Positions 55,487-63,594 of a DNA stretch of 64,000 nucleotides are shown in pieces; the first letter of the stretch is position 1, and each line of letters starts with the position of its first letter. The stretch is from Shimia sp. SK013 (lineage in GTDB: Bacteria > Pseudomonadota > Alphaproteobacteria > Rhodobacterales > Rhodobacteraceae). A program made the translations under genes and the position numbers. The notes beneath the pieces are model-generated. The model had not been told where the DNA came from. It saw only the letters and a list, made by a program, of their open reading frames with translations, and ran no database searches. The stretch lies in the NCBI RefSeq assembly GCF_001292625.1, contig NZ_LAJH01000011.1, forward strand, positions 1-64,000, read 5' to 3'.

Positions 55487-56125
55487 TCAGGCCCTGTCGC
55501 TCGGATTGCCGGGCATCAGGTCGTAGGGGTGTTTCCACCCTGGTGTTTCGGAAATGTTGGTCAGCCAACGGTCGATATTCGGCCAGTCGGCGCGGTCAAA
55601 GCCAAACGGCTCTGGGTAATAGAGGTACGAACAGCAGGTCAGGTCGGCGTTGGTCAGGCTGTCGCCCACGATCCAGTCGCGGCCCTCAAGGTGCTTATTC
55701 AGAATGTCATAGGCGCCTTTGAGGCGGCCGAGGTTGAAGCCGATGACCTCTTTGGGCTGCTTGTCCTCGGGCAGGAAGTTCATCAGGAAGCGGGTCATGC
55801 CCGACACTGAAGAAAATTTGTGGTTGTCCCAGAACTGCCAGCGTAGGATTTCGCGGCGCTCGGCGTCGTTTTGGCCTGCGAATTTGCCAGATTTTTCGGA
55901 AATGTAGTCCTGAATAACCGACGCCTGTGAAAGGCTTACGTCGCCATCCACCAAAACTGGTGCTTCGCCCATTTCGTTGACATTTTGGCGGTACTCGTCG
56001 GAGCGAGTTTCGCCCGCAAAGAAGTCAACTTTGACCGGTTTCCACGCGAGGCCCGAAAACTCGAGCGCCAGCGCAGCTTTGTAGGAATGTCCAGATTCAC
56101 CGAAACAATAGAGTTTGATCGTCAT
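55487..56125 (-). CDS. Glutathione S-transferase family protein
   Basis: The 212-residue GST has an N-terminal thioredoxin-like domain (MTIKLYCFGESGHSYKAALALE, with NEMGEAPVLVDGDVSLSQASVIQDYI, including the cis-Pro and the glutathione-binding Ser). An all-helical C-terminal domain has WIVGDSLTNADLTCCSY. ATG 56125 follows GGGGAGA; the longer frame to 56299 is rejected. It may act in detoxification or in thiol-dependent handling of fatty-acid products. It is part of the beta-oxidation operon. Confidence 0.9.
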   Translation of the reverse strand: MTIKLYCFGESGHSYKAALALEFSGLAWKPVKVDFFAGETRSDEYRQNVNEMGEAPVLVDGDVSLSQASVIQDYISEKSGKFAGQNDAERREILRWQFWDNHKFSSVSGMTRFLMNFLPEDKQPKEVIGFNLGRLKGAYDILNKHLEGRDWIVGDSLTNADLTCCSYLYYPEPFGFDRADWPNIDRWLTNISETPGWKHPYDLMPGNPSDRA

Positions 56126-56162
56126 GCCGTTCTCCCCTTGGGCATTGCCGGTGGCGTCGCCG

Positions 56163-56375
56163 TCACCGTTTTCTCTCGTCCAACGTTGCGTTGAACTGGC
56201 GCAAACGATGCGCCAGCAAATCTTCGTCTGTGACCGCGTCGAAGTTTTCAAAGAGAAAGGACAGTGCTTCGCCTTCGTCCAGACCGGCCTCAGTCGCAAA
56301 GCTTTTCAGCTTGCGATATCCATCCTCGGTCATGGAGACCGGAAAGCGGCGGGTCAGGCGGAAACGTTTGGGCAT
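56163..56375 (-). CDS. Small ribbon-helix-helix-like protein
   Basis: The 70-residue protein reads RFRLTRRFPVSMTEDGYRKLKSFATEAGLDEGEALSFLFENF. It is a basic strand followed by two helices, as in CopG/Arc-type ribbon-helix-helix proteins. The GAGGAGG ribosome-binding site is excellent. It sits between the acyl-CoA dehydrogenase and GST genes. A DNA-binding role is possible but is inferred from pattern only. Confidence 0.65.
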   Translation of the reverse strand: MPKRFRLTRRFPVSMTEDGYRKLKSFATEAGLDEGEALSFLFENFDAVTDEDLLAHRLRQFNATLDERKR

Positions 56376-56405
56376 CTGTCCTCCTCAGATAAACCGGACG
56401 TGGCA

Positions 56406-56427
56406 GAAAGGGCGGCTTTCCCCGCCC
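56406..56427 (-). terminator. Hairpin with short T-tract between acyl-CoA dehydrogenase and RHH genes
   Basis: On the minus strand GGGCGG and CCGCCC (arms 56422-56427 and 56410-56415) pair around a six-base loop. TTTCT follows. It lies shortly after the acyl-CoA dehydrogenase stop and would attenuate rather than abolish read-through into the downstream genes. Confidence 0.6.
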
Positions 56428-56434
56428 ATCCCGA

Positions 56435-58210
56435 TCAGAAGTTTTCGGCAGCCAGCGCCATCACGGTGTCGCCACCGGTCTGGATACGGGCCAGGTGCAT
56501 GCCAGTCGCAGGCAAGCGGCGCGCCATGTAGTAGCGGCCGGTCGTCAGCTTGGTTTCGTAGAACGCTTTGTCCGACGCACCATTTGCAAGGGCTGCGTTT
56601 GCGGCTTTGGCCATCTGTGCCCACATCAGGCCGAGGCAGACGTGACCAAAGAGGTGCATGAAGTCGTTGGACCCCGACAGAGCATCGTTGGGGTTCTTCA
56701 TGCCAGTCTGCATGAAGTACATGCCTGCTGCCTGAAGGTCCTTGGATGCTGCTTTCAGAGGCTCAACAAAGTCTTTCATCGCGTCGTCGTCGCCGTTTTC
56801 CTTGCAGAAGGTTTTGACGAGGTCAAAGAACGCCATCACGTGCTTGCCGCCATCAACCGCCAGTTTGCGACCCACAAGGTCAAGTGCCTGAACGCCGTTG
56901 GCCCCTTCATAGATCATCGCAATGCGAGCATCGCGGGTGAACTGGCTCATGCCGTGCTCTTCGATGTAGCCGTGACCGCCATAGATCTGTTGGGCTTTGA
57001 CAGTCATGTCGTAGCCTTCGTCGGTCAGGAAGCCTTTGATGATTGGTGTCAGCAGGGACACGAGGCCGTCTGCGTCTTTGTCTTCTTTTCGATGAGCGTC
57101 GTCGATCATCTGGGCGCCCCAGAGGATAAACGCACGTGCGCCTTCGGCGAAGGATTTCTGATCCATCAGGGAGCGGCGGATATCTGGGTGTACGATCAGC
57201 GGATCGGCGGGGCCTTCTGGGTTTTCAACGCCGGTCACGGCGCGCCCTTGCAGGCGGTCTTTGGCGTAGATGACAGCGTTCTGATAGGCAGCTTCCGCCG
57301 CGGCCAGGCCCTGCATGCCGACACCCAGACGGGCTTCGTTCATCATGGTGAACATGGCGCGCATGCCTTTGTTCAGATCACCCAGCAAATAGCCTTCGGC
57401 TTCGTCGTAGTTCAGCACGCAAGTCGAATTGCCATGGATGCCCATTTTCTTTTCGATGTTGCCAACTGACACACCGTTGCGCGCGCCGATGGTGCCTTCG
57501 TCATCCACAAGGAACTTGGGAACAATAAAGAGCGACACACCTTTGATGCCTTCGGGGCCACCGGGAACTTTGGCCAGCACGAGGTGCACAATGTTGTCGG
57601 CCATGTCGTGATCACCCGCCGAGATAAAGATCTTTTGGCCGGAGATTTTGTAGGAGCCGTTGTCCTGTGGTTCCGCCTTGGTGCGCATCAGGCCCAGATC
57701 GGTGCCGCAGTGCGGTTCGGTCAGGTTCATGGTGCCGGTCCACTCGCAAGAGACCATGTTGGGCAGCCATTTGGTTTTCTGCTCGTCCGTGCCGTGGGCA
57801 AGGATTGCGGCAGCTGCACCGTGGGTCAGGCCCTGGTACATGGTGAAAGCTTGGTTGGAGGACGAGAACATCTCGCCGACAGCGGTCGACAGCACATAAG
57901 GTAGGTTCTGACCGCCGTATTCTTCGGGCATATCCAGACCGGTCCAGCCGCCTTCTTTGACTGTTTCAAAAGCTGCTTTGAAGCCGGTCGGCGTGTAAAC
58001 GATGCCGTTTTCCAGACGGCAGCCTTCTTGGTCGCCAACGGCGTTCAGCGGTGCAAGCAAGTCACCCGTCAGCTTGCCAGCTTCTTCGAGCACGGCGTTG
58101 GTGAAGTCGGCTTCCATGTCTGCGTAGCCGGGCGTGTCGGAATTGGAGACGTTCAGGACATCGTGCAGGACGAACTGAAGGTCTTTCACAGGGGCTGTAT
58201 ACGTTGGCAT
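56435..58210 (-). CDS. Acyl-CoA dehydrogenase
   Basis: The 591-residue FAD enzyme of the longer acyl-CoA dehydrogenase class has a C-terminal extension. [21 protein letters not shown] and [26 protein letters not shown] are the flavin and substrate segments, and [43 protein letters not shown] holds the usual catalytic-base region. It performs the first beta-oxidation step. ATG 58210 ([10 protein letters not shown]) has GGAAGAG upstream. It follows the MerR gene by 17 bp and starts the catabolic part of the operon. Confidence 0.94.
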   Translation of the reverse strand: MPTYTAPVKDLQFVLHDVLNVSNSDTPGYADMEADFTNAVLEEAGKLTGDLLAPLNAVGDQEGCRLENGIVYTPTGFKAAFETVKEGGWTGLDMPEEYGGQNLPYVLSTAVGEMFSSSNQAFTMYQGLTHGAAAAILAHGTDEQKTKWLPNMVSCEWTGTMNLTEPHCGTDLGLMRTKAEPQDNGSYKISGQKIFISAGDHDMADNIVHLVLAKVPGGPEGIKGVSLFIVPKFLVDDEGTIGARNGVSVGNIEKKMGIHGNSTCVLNYDEAEGYLLGDLNKGMRAMFTMMNEARLGVGMQGLAAAEAAYQNAVIYAKDRLQGRAVTGVENPEGPADPLIVHPDIRRSLMDQKSFAEGARAFILWGAQMIDDAHRKEDKDADGLVSLLTPIIKGFLTDEGYDMTVKAQQIYGGHGYIEEHGMSQFTRDARIAMIYEGANGVQALDLVGRKLAVDGGKHVMAFFDLVKTFCKENGDDDAMKDFVEPLKAASKDLQAAGMYFMQTGMKNPNDALSGSNDFMHLFGHVCLGLMWAQMAKAANAALANGASDKAFYETKLTTGRYYMARRLPATGMHLARIQTGGDTVMALAAENF

Positions 58211-58227
58211 AGTCTCTTCCCTTGGAC

Positions 58228-58629
58228 TTATTGTGCTGCTTTTAGATCGTTTTCGAAGTCGGCGATGATTTGCTCGCCCCACTTCAATTGTTCACGCAAA
58301 TCGTCGATGGCTTCATTCAGCTCATCACGCTGCTCTTCCATGTCTTGCAGGCGTTGGCGGGCCACATCGTAGGTGCGCTGCAACTGTGTCGCCTGTTGAT
58401 CACCCATGTCATAGAGATCGAGAAGCTGACGGATTTCTTCGAGTGAAAACCCGAACCGTTTGCCCCGCAAGATTAGCTTCAACCGGGCGCGATCCCGTTT
58501 TGTGAACAGGCGCTTCTGGCCTTCGCGGATGGGGAACAACAGTTCCTTGGATTCATAGAAACGCAGGGTGCGTGGCGTGACGTCATAGGCGTCACACATC
58601 TCGCGGATCGTCATTTGTTCTTCGCTCAT
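58228..58629 (-). CDS. MerR family transcriptional regulator
   Basis: The 133-residue regulator has the winged HTH at the N-terminus ([59 protein letters not shown]) and a long coiled-coil dimerisation helix. It lacks the Cys residues of metal-sensing MerR proteins. AGGAGG precedes ATG 58629. It heads the beta-oxidation operon, as LiuR-like MerR proteins do. A perfect 14-bp palindrome lies upstream. Confidence 0.93.
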   Translation of the reverse strand: MSEEQMTIREMCDAYDVTPRTLRFYESKELLFPIREGQKRLFTKRDRARLKLILRGKRFGFSLEEIRQLLDLYDMGDQQATQLQRTYDVARQRLQDMEEQRDELNEAIDDLREQLKWGEQIIADFENDLKAAQ

Positions 58630-58695
58630 CGGTCCTCCTTGGCTCTCTTCTCTTGTGAGCAGATGGGGTGACTGTCGAAGGGATACAGCACTGCT

Positions 58696-58709
58696 TTACG
58701 TTAACGTAA
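58696..58709. promoter_or_regulatory. Perfect 14-bp palindrome, MerR/LiuR-type operator candidate
   Basis: TTACGTTAACGTAA is a perfect palindrome, 67 bp upstream of the merR start. Palindromes with ACGT half-sites are typical of the LiuR group of MerR regulators that control branched-chain and fatty-acid catabolism. This supports autoregulation of the operon by the encoded MerR protein. Confidence 0.75.
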
Positions 58710-58720
58710 GAGAGACGTCG

Positions 58721-58739
58721 CGTCACAAAATTCGTGACG
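58721..58739. promoter_or_regulatory. Inverted repeat CGTCAC-N7-GTGACG
   Basis: The perfect 6-bp arms CGTCAC (58721-58726) and GTGACG (58734-58739) lie 12 bp beyond the MerR palindrome, around an AT-rich spacer. It could be a second operator for the divergent region or form a small stem. No regulator is assigned. Confidence 0.4.
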
Positions 58740-58778
58740 TGGGATCCTTTGACCTTAGGTCTTTTTCCTAAAATTGGC

Positions 58779-58931
58779 ATGACGGACGATTTACCTAAGG
58801 AATTGTTTGGGTATTGCCGGACAGGTCGTGCATTGGAAAACGCGGGGTTTGAGGAAATGGTTGACGACCGACGCAAGTATTTGCGATTCTGGTGCAAACC
58901 GCGGCACAAAGACCGCAAAAAGGACCTTTAG
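58779..58931 (+). CDS. Possible small protein
   Basis: A 50-codon frame begins at ATG 58779 (MTDDLPKELFGYCRTG) and ends in a very basic tail (KPRHKDRKKDL). It lies between the merR palindrome and the GSCFA gene. It lacks a clear ribosome-binding site and I recognise no family, so it may not be translated. An upstream GTG at 58734 is also in frame. Confidence 0.3.
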   Translation: MTDDLPKELFGYCRTGRALENAGFEEMVDDRRKYLRFWCKPRHKDRKKDL

Positions 58932-58988
58932 GCTTGGCGATCCGCCCTAGCGGGGCGCGCGCCAAAGTGGCAAGTGAGAGTGCAGGCG

Positions 58989-60059
58989 ATGGGCGAATTC
59001 AAAAAAACGTCACCGTATGAAGACGTTCCTTCGCGGGGTTATTGGCGTTCTGGTGTGGCTGAACAAGATCCACTGGCGATGGAAGGACTCTATCGCCGCA
59101 AGTTCAAAATTACCCGACACGATGCGATTGCAACCGCCGGAAGTTGTTTTGCACAACATATTGCACGGCACCTAAAGGCTCGAAAATTCAATGTTTCGCA
59201 ATACGAGCCCGCGCCCCGCGGAATGAGCGTTGAACTGGCCAAGAAATACGGGTTCGGTATTTATACCTGCCGCTATGGCAATATCTACACGACCGCGCAA
59301 ATGTTGCAGCTGGCACGAGAGGCTTTTGGGGTGGCGGAACCCGCTGACAGGGTATGGGAGCGCGAAGGGCGGTTTTTTGATGCGCAGCGCCCGAACGTTG
59401 AGCCGAATGGGTTTGAGACCCCTGAACAAGTCTTGCGTGCCCGCGCCGGGCATTTGGCTGCAGTGAAGCAAATGCTTCTGGAAATGGATGTTTTCGTTTT
59501 TACCTTTGGCCTGACGGAAACCTGGGCACATAAAGACAGTGGGACTGTGTTTCCAACAGCGCCCGGCACAATTGCTGGTAGTTTTGATGCTAAAGTCTAT
59601 GAGTTTCAAAATCATCGCCACGGTCGTGTATTGGGCGATTTTGTAAAACTAAAAAGGCTGTTGCGACGCGAACGTGACAAGCCGTTGAAAACGATCGTCA
59701 CAGTTTCACCTGTTCCGCTTACGGCGACGGCCTCAGGACAGCATGCGTTGGCTGCGTCAACTTACTCTAAATCTGTGCTGAGAGGAGTCGCTGGTGAGCT
59801 TTTTGAAACCTATCGAGACGTCGATTATTTCCCATCTTATGAATTGATCACTGCACCTGCGACCCGAGGGATGTTTTTTGAACCCAATTTGCGGAGCGTC
59901 ACCGAAACCGGTGTGAACACGGCAATGGGAGCGTTTTTGGCGCAGCATGATCCGAAAGGTGGCAAGGCGAACGTAATCCGCAAGACCGCCAACGTGCCTC
60001 AGAGTGACAAAAACGACGTGGTATGCGAAGAGGTTTTGTTAGAGGCGTTTCAGGCATGA
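58989..60059 (+). CDS. GSCFA-domain protein
   Basis: The protein of about 356 residues has the GSCFA signature (ATAGSCFAQHIARHL, residues about 46-60), which puts it in the GDSL/SGNH-like GSCFA family. VFTFGLTETW and TVSPVPLTAT segments are further typical motifs. Such proteins are usually linked to envelope polysaccharide or acyl-ester modification. ATG 58989 follows GAGAG; GTG 58974 is less likely. It overlaps the next gene by four bases. Confidence 0.9.
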   Translation: MGEFKKTSPYEDVPSRGYWRSGVAEQDPLAMEGLYRRKFKITRHDAIATAGSCFAQHIARHLKARKFNVSQYEPAPRGMSVELAKKYGFGIYTCRYGNIYTTAQMLQLAREAFGVAEPADRVWEREGRFFDAQRPNVEPNGFETPEQVLRARAGHLAAVKQMLLEMDVFVFTFGLTETWAHKDSGTVFPTAPGTIAGSFDAKVYEFQNHRHGRVLGDFVKLKRLLRRERDKPLKTIVTVSPVPLTATASGQHALAASTYSKSVLRGVAGELFETYRDVDYFPSYELITAPATRGMFFEPNLRSVTETGVNTAMGAFLAQHDPKGGKANVIRKTANVPQSDKNDVVCEEVLLEAFQA

Positions 60060-60817
60060 GCCGGAAAATTTGTGTGATGGGAAATTCCCATGTTGCTGCG
60101 CTGAAAAGCGGCTGGGAAGACGGCGATGTAGCCGGAAAAGGTTTTGTGCCGACGTTTTTCGGAGCACTTTCAGATGGCATGGCTACGTTAGATGTCGTGG
60201 ACGGAGAGGTGATCCCACGCGACACCAAAGCTGCGGATTTTTTCTGCAAAATATCTGGCGAAAATACTGGTGTTAAGCCTGAAATCTACGATGCGTTTCT
60301 GCTTGCGGGTATGGGCATGTTTCCAACACCAGTTTTCAACAACTACCGAGCCTTTTCCACGCCAAGTACGCATCACGACGCGCCGCACTTTGTAAGCGAC
60401 GCAGTGATAGCTGATACCCTTTGGGAAGGCATCGACGGATCAATGATGATGCATTGCGCCCGCACAGTGCGTCGTGTCACCGACAAACCAATTTTTCTCG
60501 CTTGGCAGGCTTTCTGTTCTGAAAGCCTATTTGACATCGAATGGCGCGCGACACAGATGCAACCTATTTTGGACAATAGCGATCAGCCTTTTGTGCGGCT
60601 CATGATGGACACCGTTGAGGCGCGGCTAAAGGAGGAGGGGTTTGAGGTGCTGAACCAACCCGACGAAACCCTGCGCGACGGTGTCATGACCAAAGCAGAG
60701 TTTTCCCGAGGCTCAGTGCTGTTTCGCGCGGACAATCCAAAGGCGCATCGGGAAAACGATGTGTTTCATATGAACGGTATATATGGGCGCACCTGTTGGA
60801 ACAGCTGGGAAATTTGA
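60056..60817 (+). CDS. SGNH-hydrolase-like partner of the GSCFA protein
   Basis: The 253-residue protein begins MSRKICVMGNSHVAALKSGWE. The GNSH segment resembles the first block of SGNH-like hydrolases (G-x-S). No signal peptide or transmembrane segment is seen. Four-base overlap (ATGA) with the GSCFA gene shows they form a pair. Esterase activity is possible but not demonstrable by eye. The longer frame from 60023 lies in the previous gene. Confidence 0.8.
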   Translation: MSRKICVMGNSHVAALKSGWEDGDVAGKGFVPTFFGALSDGMATLDVVDGEVIPRDTKAADFFCKISGENTGVKPEIYDAFLLAGMGMFPTPVFNNYRAFSTPSTHHDAPHFVSDAVIADTLWEGIDGSMMMHCARTVRRVTDKPIFLAWQAFCSESLFDIEWRATQMQPILDNSDQPFVRLMMDTVEARLKEEGFEVLNQPDETLRDGVMTKAEFSRGSVLFRADNPKAHRENDVFHMNGIYGRTCWNSWEI

Positions 60818-60841
60818 GGCGCAACCCCAATTCGGCTGGAT

Positions 60842-61216
60842 TCAGGCCTTGGACAGAAAACCGGCGGTTTCGTCGCGCAGTTCTTTAAGTTCGTTCATCG
60901 CCTCATCCAGTTGAGCGCGCTGTTCAAGAAGTTCCGCGTATTGACGATCTGCCATATCGACAAAGGCTTGCATCTGCGCGGACGTGCCTTCGTGTTCGTA
61001 AATCAACAACCACTGTCGGATGTCCTCGAGTTTGATGCCAAATCGACGACCACGCATAATCAAAGTCATTCGGGCGATTTCACGAGGTCCAAAGTAGCGA
61101 CTACGCCCAGATCGCTCTGGGTGAAGAAGCTCGATGTACTCGTAGTAACGCAACGTCCGAGGGGTGACGTCGAATCGGGTGCACATTTCCTTGAAAGACA
61201 GGCGATTTTCAGTCAT
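60842..61216 (-). CDS. MerR family transcriptional regulator (second)
   Basis: The 124-residue regulator is paralogous to the one at 58228-58629. It carries [50 protein letters not shown] and a C-terminal coiled coil (EQRAQLDEAMNELKELRDE). No metal-sensing Cys is present. It is divergent from the two thioesterase genes across about 117 bp with an inverted repeat TTGCCC-N5-GGGCAA. A role in fatty-acyl metabolism is inferred. Confidence 0.92.
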   Translation of the reverse strand: MTENRLSFKEMCTRFDVTPRTLRYYEYIELLHPERSGRSRYFGPREIARMTLIMRGRRFGIKLEDIRQWLLIYEHEGTSAQMQAFVDMADRQYAELLEQRAQLDEAMNELKELRDETAGFLSKA

Positions 61217-61250
61217 TTGGCAGATCTCCTTGGCGCGGAACTTAGTTATC

Positions 61251-61267
61251 TTGCCCGCCTAGGGCAA
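61251..61267. promoter_or_regulatory. Inverted repeat TTGCCC-N5-GGGCAA, MerR-type operator candidate
   Basis: The perfect 6-bp arms TTGCCC (61251-61256) and GGGCAA (61262-61267) lie in the divergent promoter between the second merR gene and the thioesterases. MerR-family operators are short dyads within the promoter spacer, so the position fits; binding is inferred. Confidence 0.55.
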
Positions 61268-61333
61268 CCACCCCCCCTTGCTCCTTTGCCAAAATGTCGA
61301 TCTTAATTGGCGCAAACAACCCCGAGGGTGGAA

Positions 61334-61756
61334 ATGCAGGGCGACAAGTCAAAATTTGCTGAACAGTTCATAAATCTAATCCCGCATTGTCAGGCGCTTG
61401 GCATGAAGTTGACCGGGATTGGAGAAGGCGTTGCAGAAATGGAGCTGCCTTACAGCGAACAGATCGTTGGTGATCCCGAAACAGGCGTCGTGCATGGCGG
61501 GGCTGTGTCGGCATTGATGGACACTTGTTGTGGCGCGGCAGCCATGAGCCACCCGTCCTCGCCGTCGGGCACAGCAACTATTGATCTGCGGATAGACTAT
61601 ATGCGGGCCGCCACACCGGGGCAGGCGATCCGGACGCGGGCCGAGTGTTATCACATCACACGCTCTGTAGCCTTTGTTCGCGCGACGGCGTTGGACGATG
61701 ATCCAAATCAACCAGTTGCCACTGCGACCGGTGCCTTTACTGTGGAGAGAAGATAA
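61334..61756 (+). CDS. PaaI-type hotdog thioesterase
   Basis: The 140-residue hotdog-fold protein is of the PaaI/4HBT type. GVVHGGAVSALMDTCCGAAA is the conserved helix and active-site segment (HGG, then the Asp), and TIDLRIDYMRAATPGQAI is typical. It hydrolyses an acyl-CoA. ATG 61334 follows GAGGG. It is one base from the next thioesterase gene. Confidence 0.92.
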   Translation: MQGDKSKFAEQFINLIPHCQALGMKLTGIGEGVAEMELPYSEQIVGDPETGVVHGGAVSALMDTCCGAAAMSHPSSPSGTATIDLRIDYMRAATPGQAIRTRAECYHITRSVAFVRATALDDDPNQPVATATGAFTVERR

Positions 61757-61757
61757 A

Positions 61758-62267
61758 ATGCCGCGCTCACGACCCGACCCCGTTCAAGTCGTCAAGCAAC
61801 GGCGCGATGCGGCTTTGTCAGCGCTAGTGCATGGTGTGCCGTATATTCAGTTTTTGGGGATAGAGTTCGATCGTCGTGGTGACGAGCTGACCGCGATACT
61901 GCCTTACGACGACAAACTGATCGGGAACCCGATGATACCGGCGATCCACGGAGGAGTAACCGCGGGTTTCCTTGAGACCACCGCGGTGATCGGTTTGGCT
62001 TGGGCGAGCCTTTGGGATGATATCGAAGCGGGTCGATTTGATATGGAAGAGCTGACTCGCGGTCATTTGCCACGCTTACCGAAAACCATTGATTTTACGG
62101 TGGACTACCTTCGGTCTGGCTTACCGCGTGATGCCTACGCGCGAGCTAGAGTAACGCGGTCTGGGAGGCGATATGCATCTGTGCAAGTCGAGGCTTGGCA
62201 AGATCAGCGCGACCAGCCCTTTGCGCAAGCCACTGGGCACTTCGTGATGCCGGCTCGCGATGAGTGA
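61758..62267 (+). CDS. PaaI-type hotdog thioesterase (second)
   Basis: The 169-residue hotdog protein has IPAIHGGVTAGFLETTAVIGLAW and TIDFTVDYLRSGLPRDAYARARV. It differs clearly from the preceding one (HGG then Glu). The two may form heterodimers or act on different acyl-CoAs. Its stop overlaps the start of the MATE gene by eight bases. Confidence 0.9.
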   Translation: MPRSRPDPVQVVKQRRDAALSALVHGVPYIQFLGIEFDRRGDELTAILPYDDKLIGNPMIPAIHGGVTAGFLETTAVIGLAWASLWDDIEAGRFDMEELTRGHLPRLPKTIDFTVDYLRSGLPRDAYARARVTRSGRRYASVQVEAWQDQRDQPFAQATGHFVMPARDE

Positions 62268-63594
62268 GGCCGCAGGCGGCGTTGGAGAAATCACCCATCG
62301 CCGGATTTTGCGAACTGCGCTGCCAATTGTTTTGGCCAATGCCACTGTGCCCATTCTGGGAGCTGTGGACACAGGTGTTGTCGGTCAGTTGGGGCAGGCA
62401 ACTCCGATCGGGGCTGTCGGCATAGGCGCGATTATTCTGAGCGCGATCTATTGGGTTTTTGGCTTTCTTAGGATGGGCACGACGGGGCTGACTGCCAAAG
62501 CGCAGGGCGCCGGGAGGCAGGGCGAGGTCGCGGCAATGCTCACGCGGGCTGTGATGCTCGGTCTGTGCGGCGGAGTGCTAGTGATCGCTTTGCAGGTCTG
62601 GCTATTTCGAGGCGCGTTCCTATTGTCGCCAGCTTCGCCCGAGGTTGAAACGCTGGCACGCGACTATCTTTCAATCCGCATATGGTCTGCACCAGCCGCA
62701 ATAACGATCTACGGGTTGACGGGCTGGTTGATTGCGCTCGAGCGCGGAAAAGCTGTTCTGATTATCCAAGTTTGGATGAACGGGCTGAACATCCTATTGG
62801 ATATTTGGTTCGTGTTGGGATTGGGCTGGGGCGTTGGCGGGGTCGCCGCCGCCACCGTAATCGCGGAAGTCACCGGGTGCGCCCTGGCTTTGTGGATGTG
62901 CCGCGACGCCTTCTTAAGGCCGGCGTCGCGCAATTGGTCTCGCGTTTTTGATCGATCGGCTTTGTTGGAAATGGCGGCGGTCAATCGTGACATTCTGCTG
63001 CGCTCGCTGATGCTGCAGTCGATCTTCGTCAGCTTTCTGTTCCTGGGTGCTGATTTCGGGGATGTGACACTCGCCGCAAATCAAGTGCTTTTGCAGTTTC
63101 TGTCGATCACCGCCTATGCGTTGGACGGATTTGCGTTTTCAGTGGAAGCCCTTGTCGGGCAAGCTTTCGGCGCGCGTGACAGGGCTGGGGTGCGGCGCGC
63201 GTCGATCCTTACGAGTCTTTGGGGCGTGATCTGTGTGGTTGGTTTAGCGTTCGTGTTCGCTGTGTTCGGTGGGTCGGTCATCGATTTGATGACGACAGCC
63301 AGTGATGTGCGTATGGAAGCGCGCGCCTATCTGGTTTGGATGGTTCTGGCGCCGCTTCTTGGTGTGGGGGCTTGGATGTTGGACGGAATTTTTGTTGGTG
63401 CCACATTGGGTCGTGAAATGCGCAACATGATGTTTGTTTCGGCGCTGATTTATTTGGGTGCCGTGCTTGTTTTGGTGCCACAATTTGGCAATCACGGACT
63501 TTGGGGCGCGCTGTTGATTAGTTTTGTAGCCCGCGGTGTGACGTTGGGGCTACGGTATCCCCGGTTAGAGCGGTTGACCGAGGTCAGTTCTTGA
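62260..63594 (+). CDS. MATE family efflux transporter
   Basis: The 444-residue membrane antiporter of the DinF/MATE group has about twelve hydrophobic segments. The GAVDTGVVGQLG and MGTTGLTAKAQGAGRQGE motifs near the N-terminus and AYALDGFAFSVEALVGQAFG in the second half are typical. It exports drugs, cations or metabolites using a sodium or proton gradient. ATG 62260 overlaps the thioesterase gene by eight bases; its stop overlaps that of the convergent permease gene by eleven. Confidence 0.93.
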   Translation: MSEAAGGVGEITHRRILRTALPIVLANATVPILGAVDTGVVGQLGQATPIGAVGIGAIILSAIYWVFGFLRMGTTGLTAKAQGAGRQGEVAAMLTRAVMLGLCGGVLVIALQVWLFRGAFLLSPASPEVETLARDYLSIRIWSAPAAITIYGLTGWLIALERGKAVLIIQVWMNGLNILLDIWFVLGLGWGVGGVAAATVIAEVTGCALALWMCRDAFLRPASRNWSRVFDRSALLEMAAVNRDILLRSLMLQSIFVSFLFLGADFGDVTLAANQVLLQFLSITAYALDGFAFSVEALVGQAFGARDRAGVRRASILTSLWGVICVVGLAFVFAVFGGSVIDLMTTASDVRMEARAYLVWMVLAPLLGVGAWMLDGIFVGATLGREMRNMMFVSALIYLGAVLVLVPQFGNHGLWGALLISFVARGVTLGLRYPRLERLTEVSS

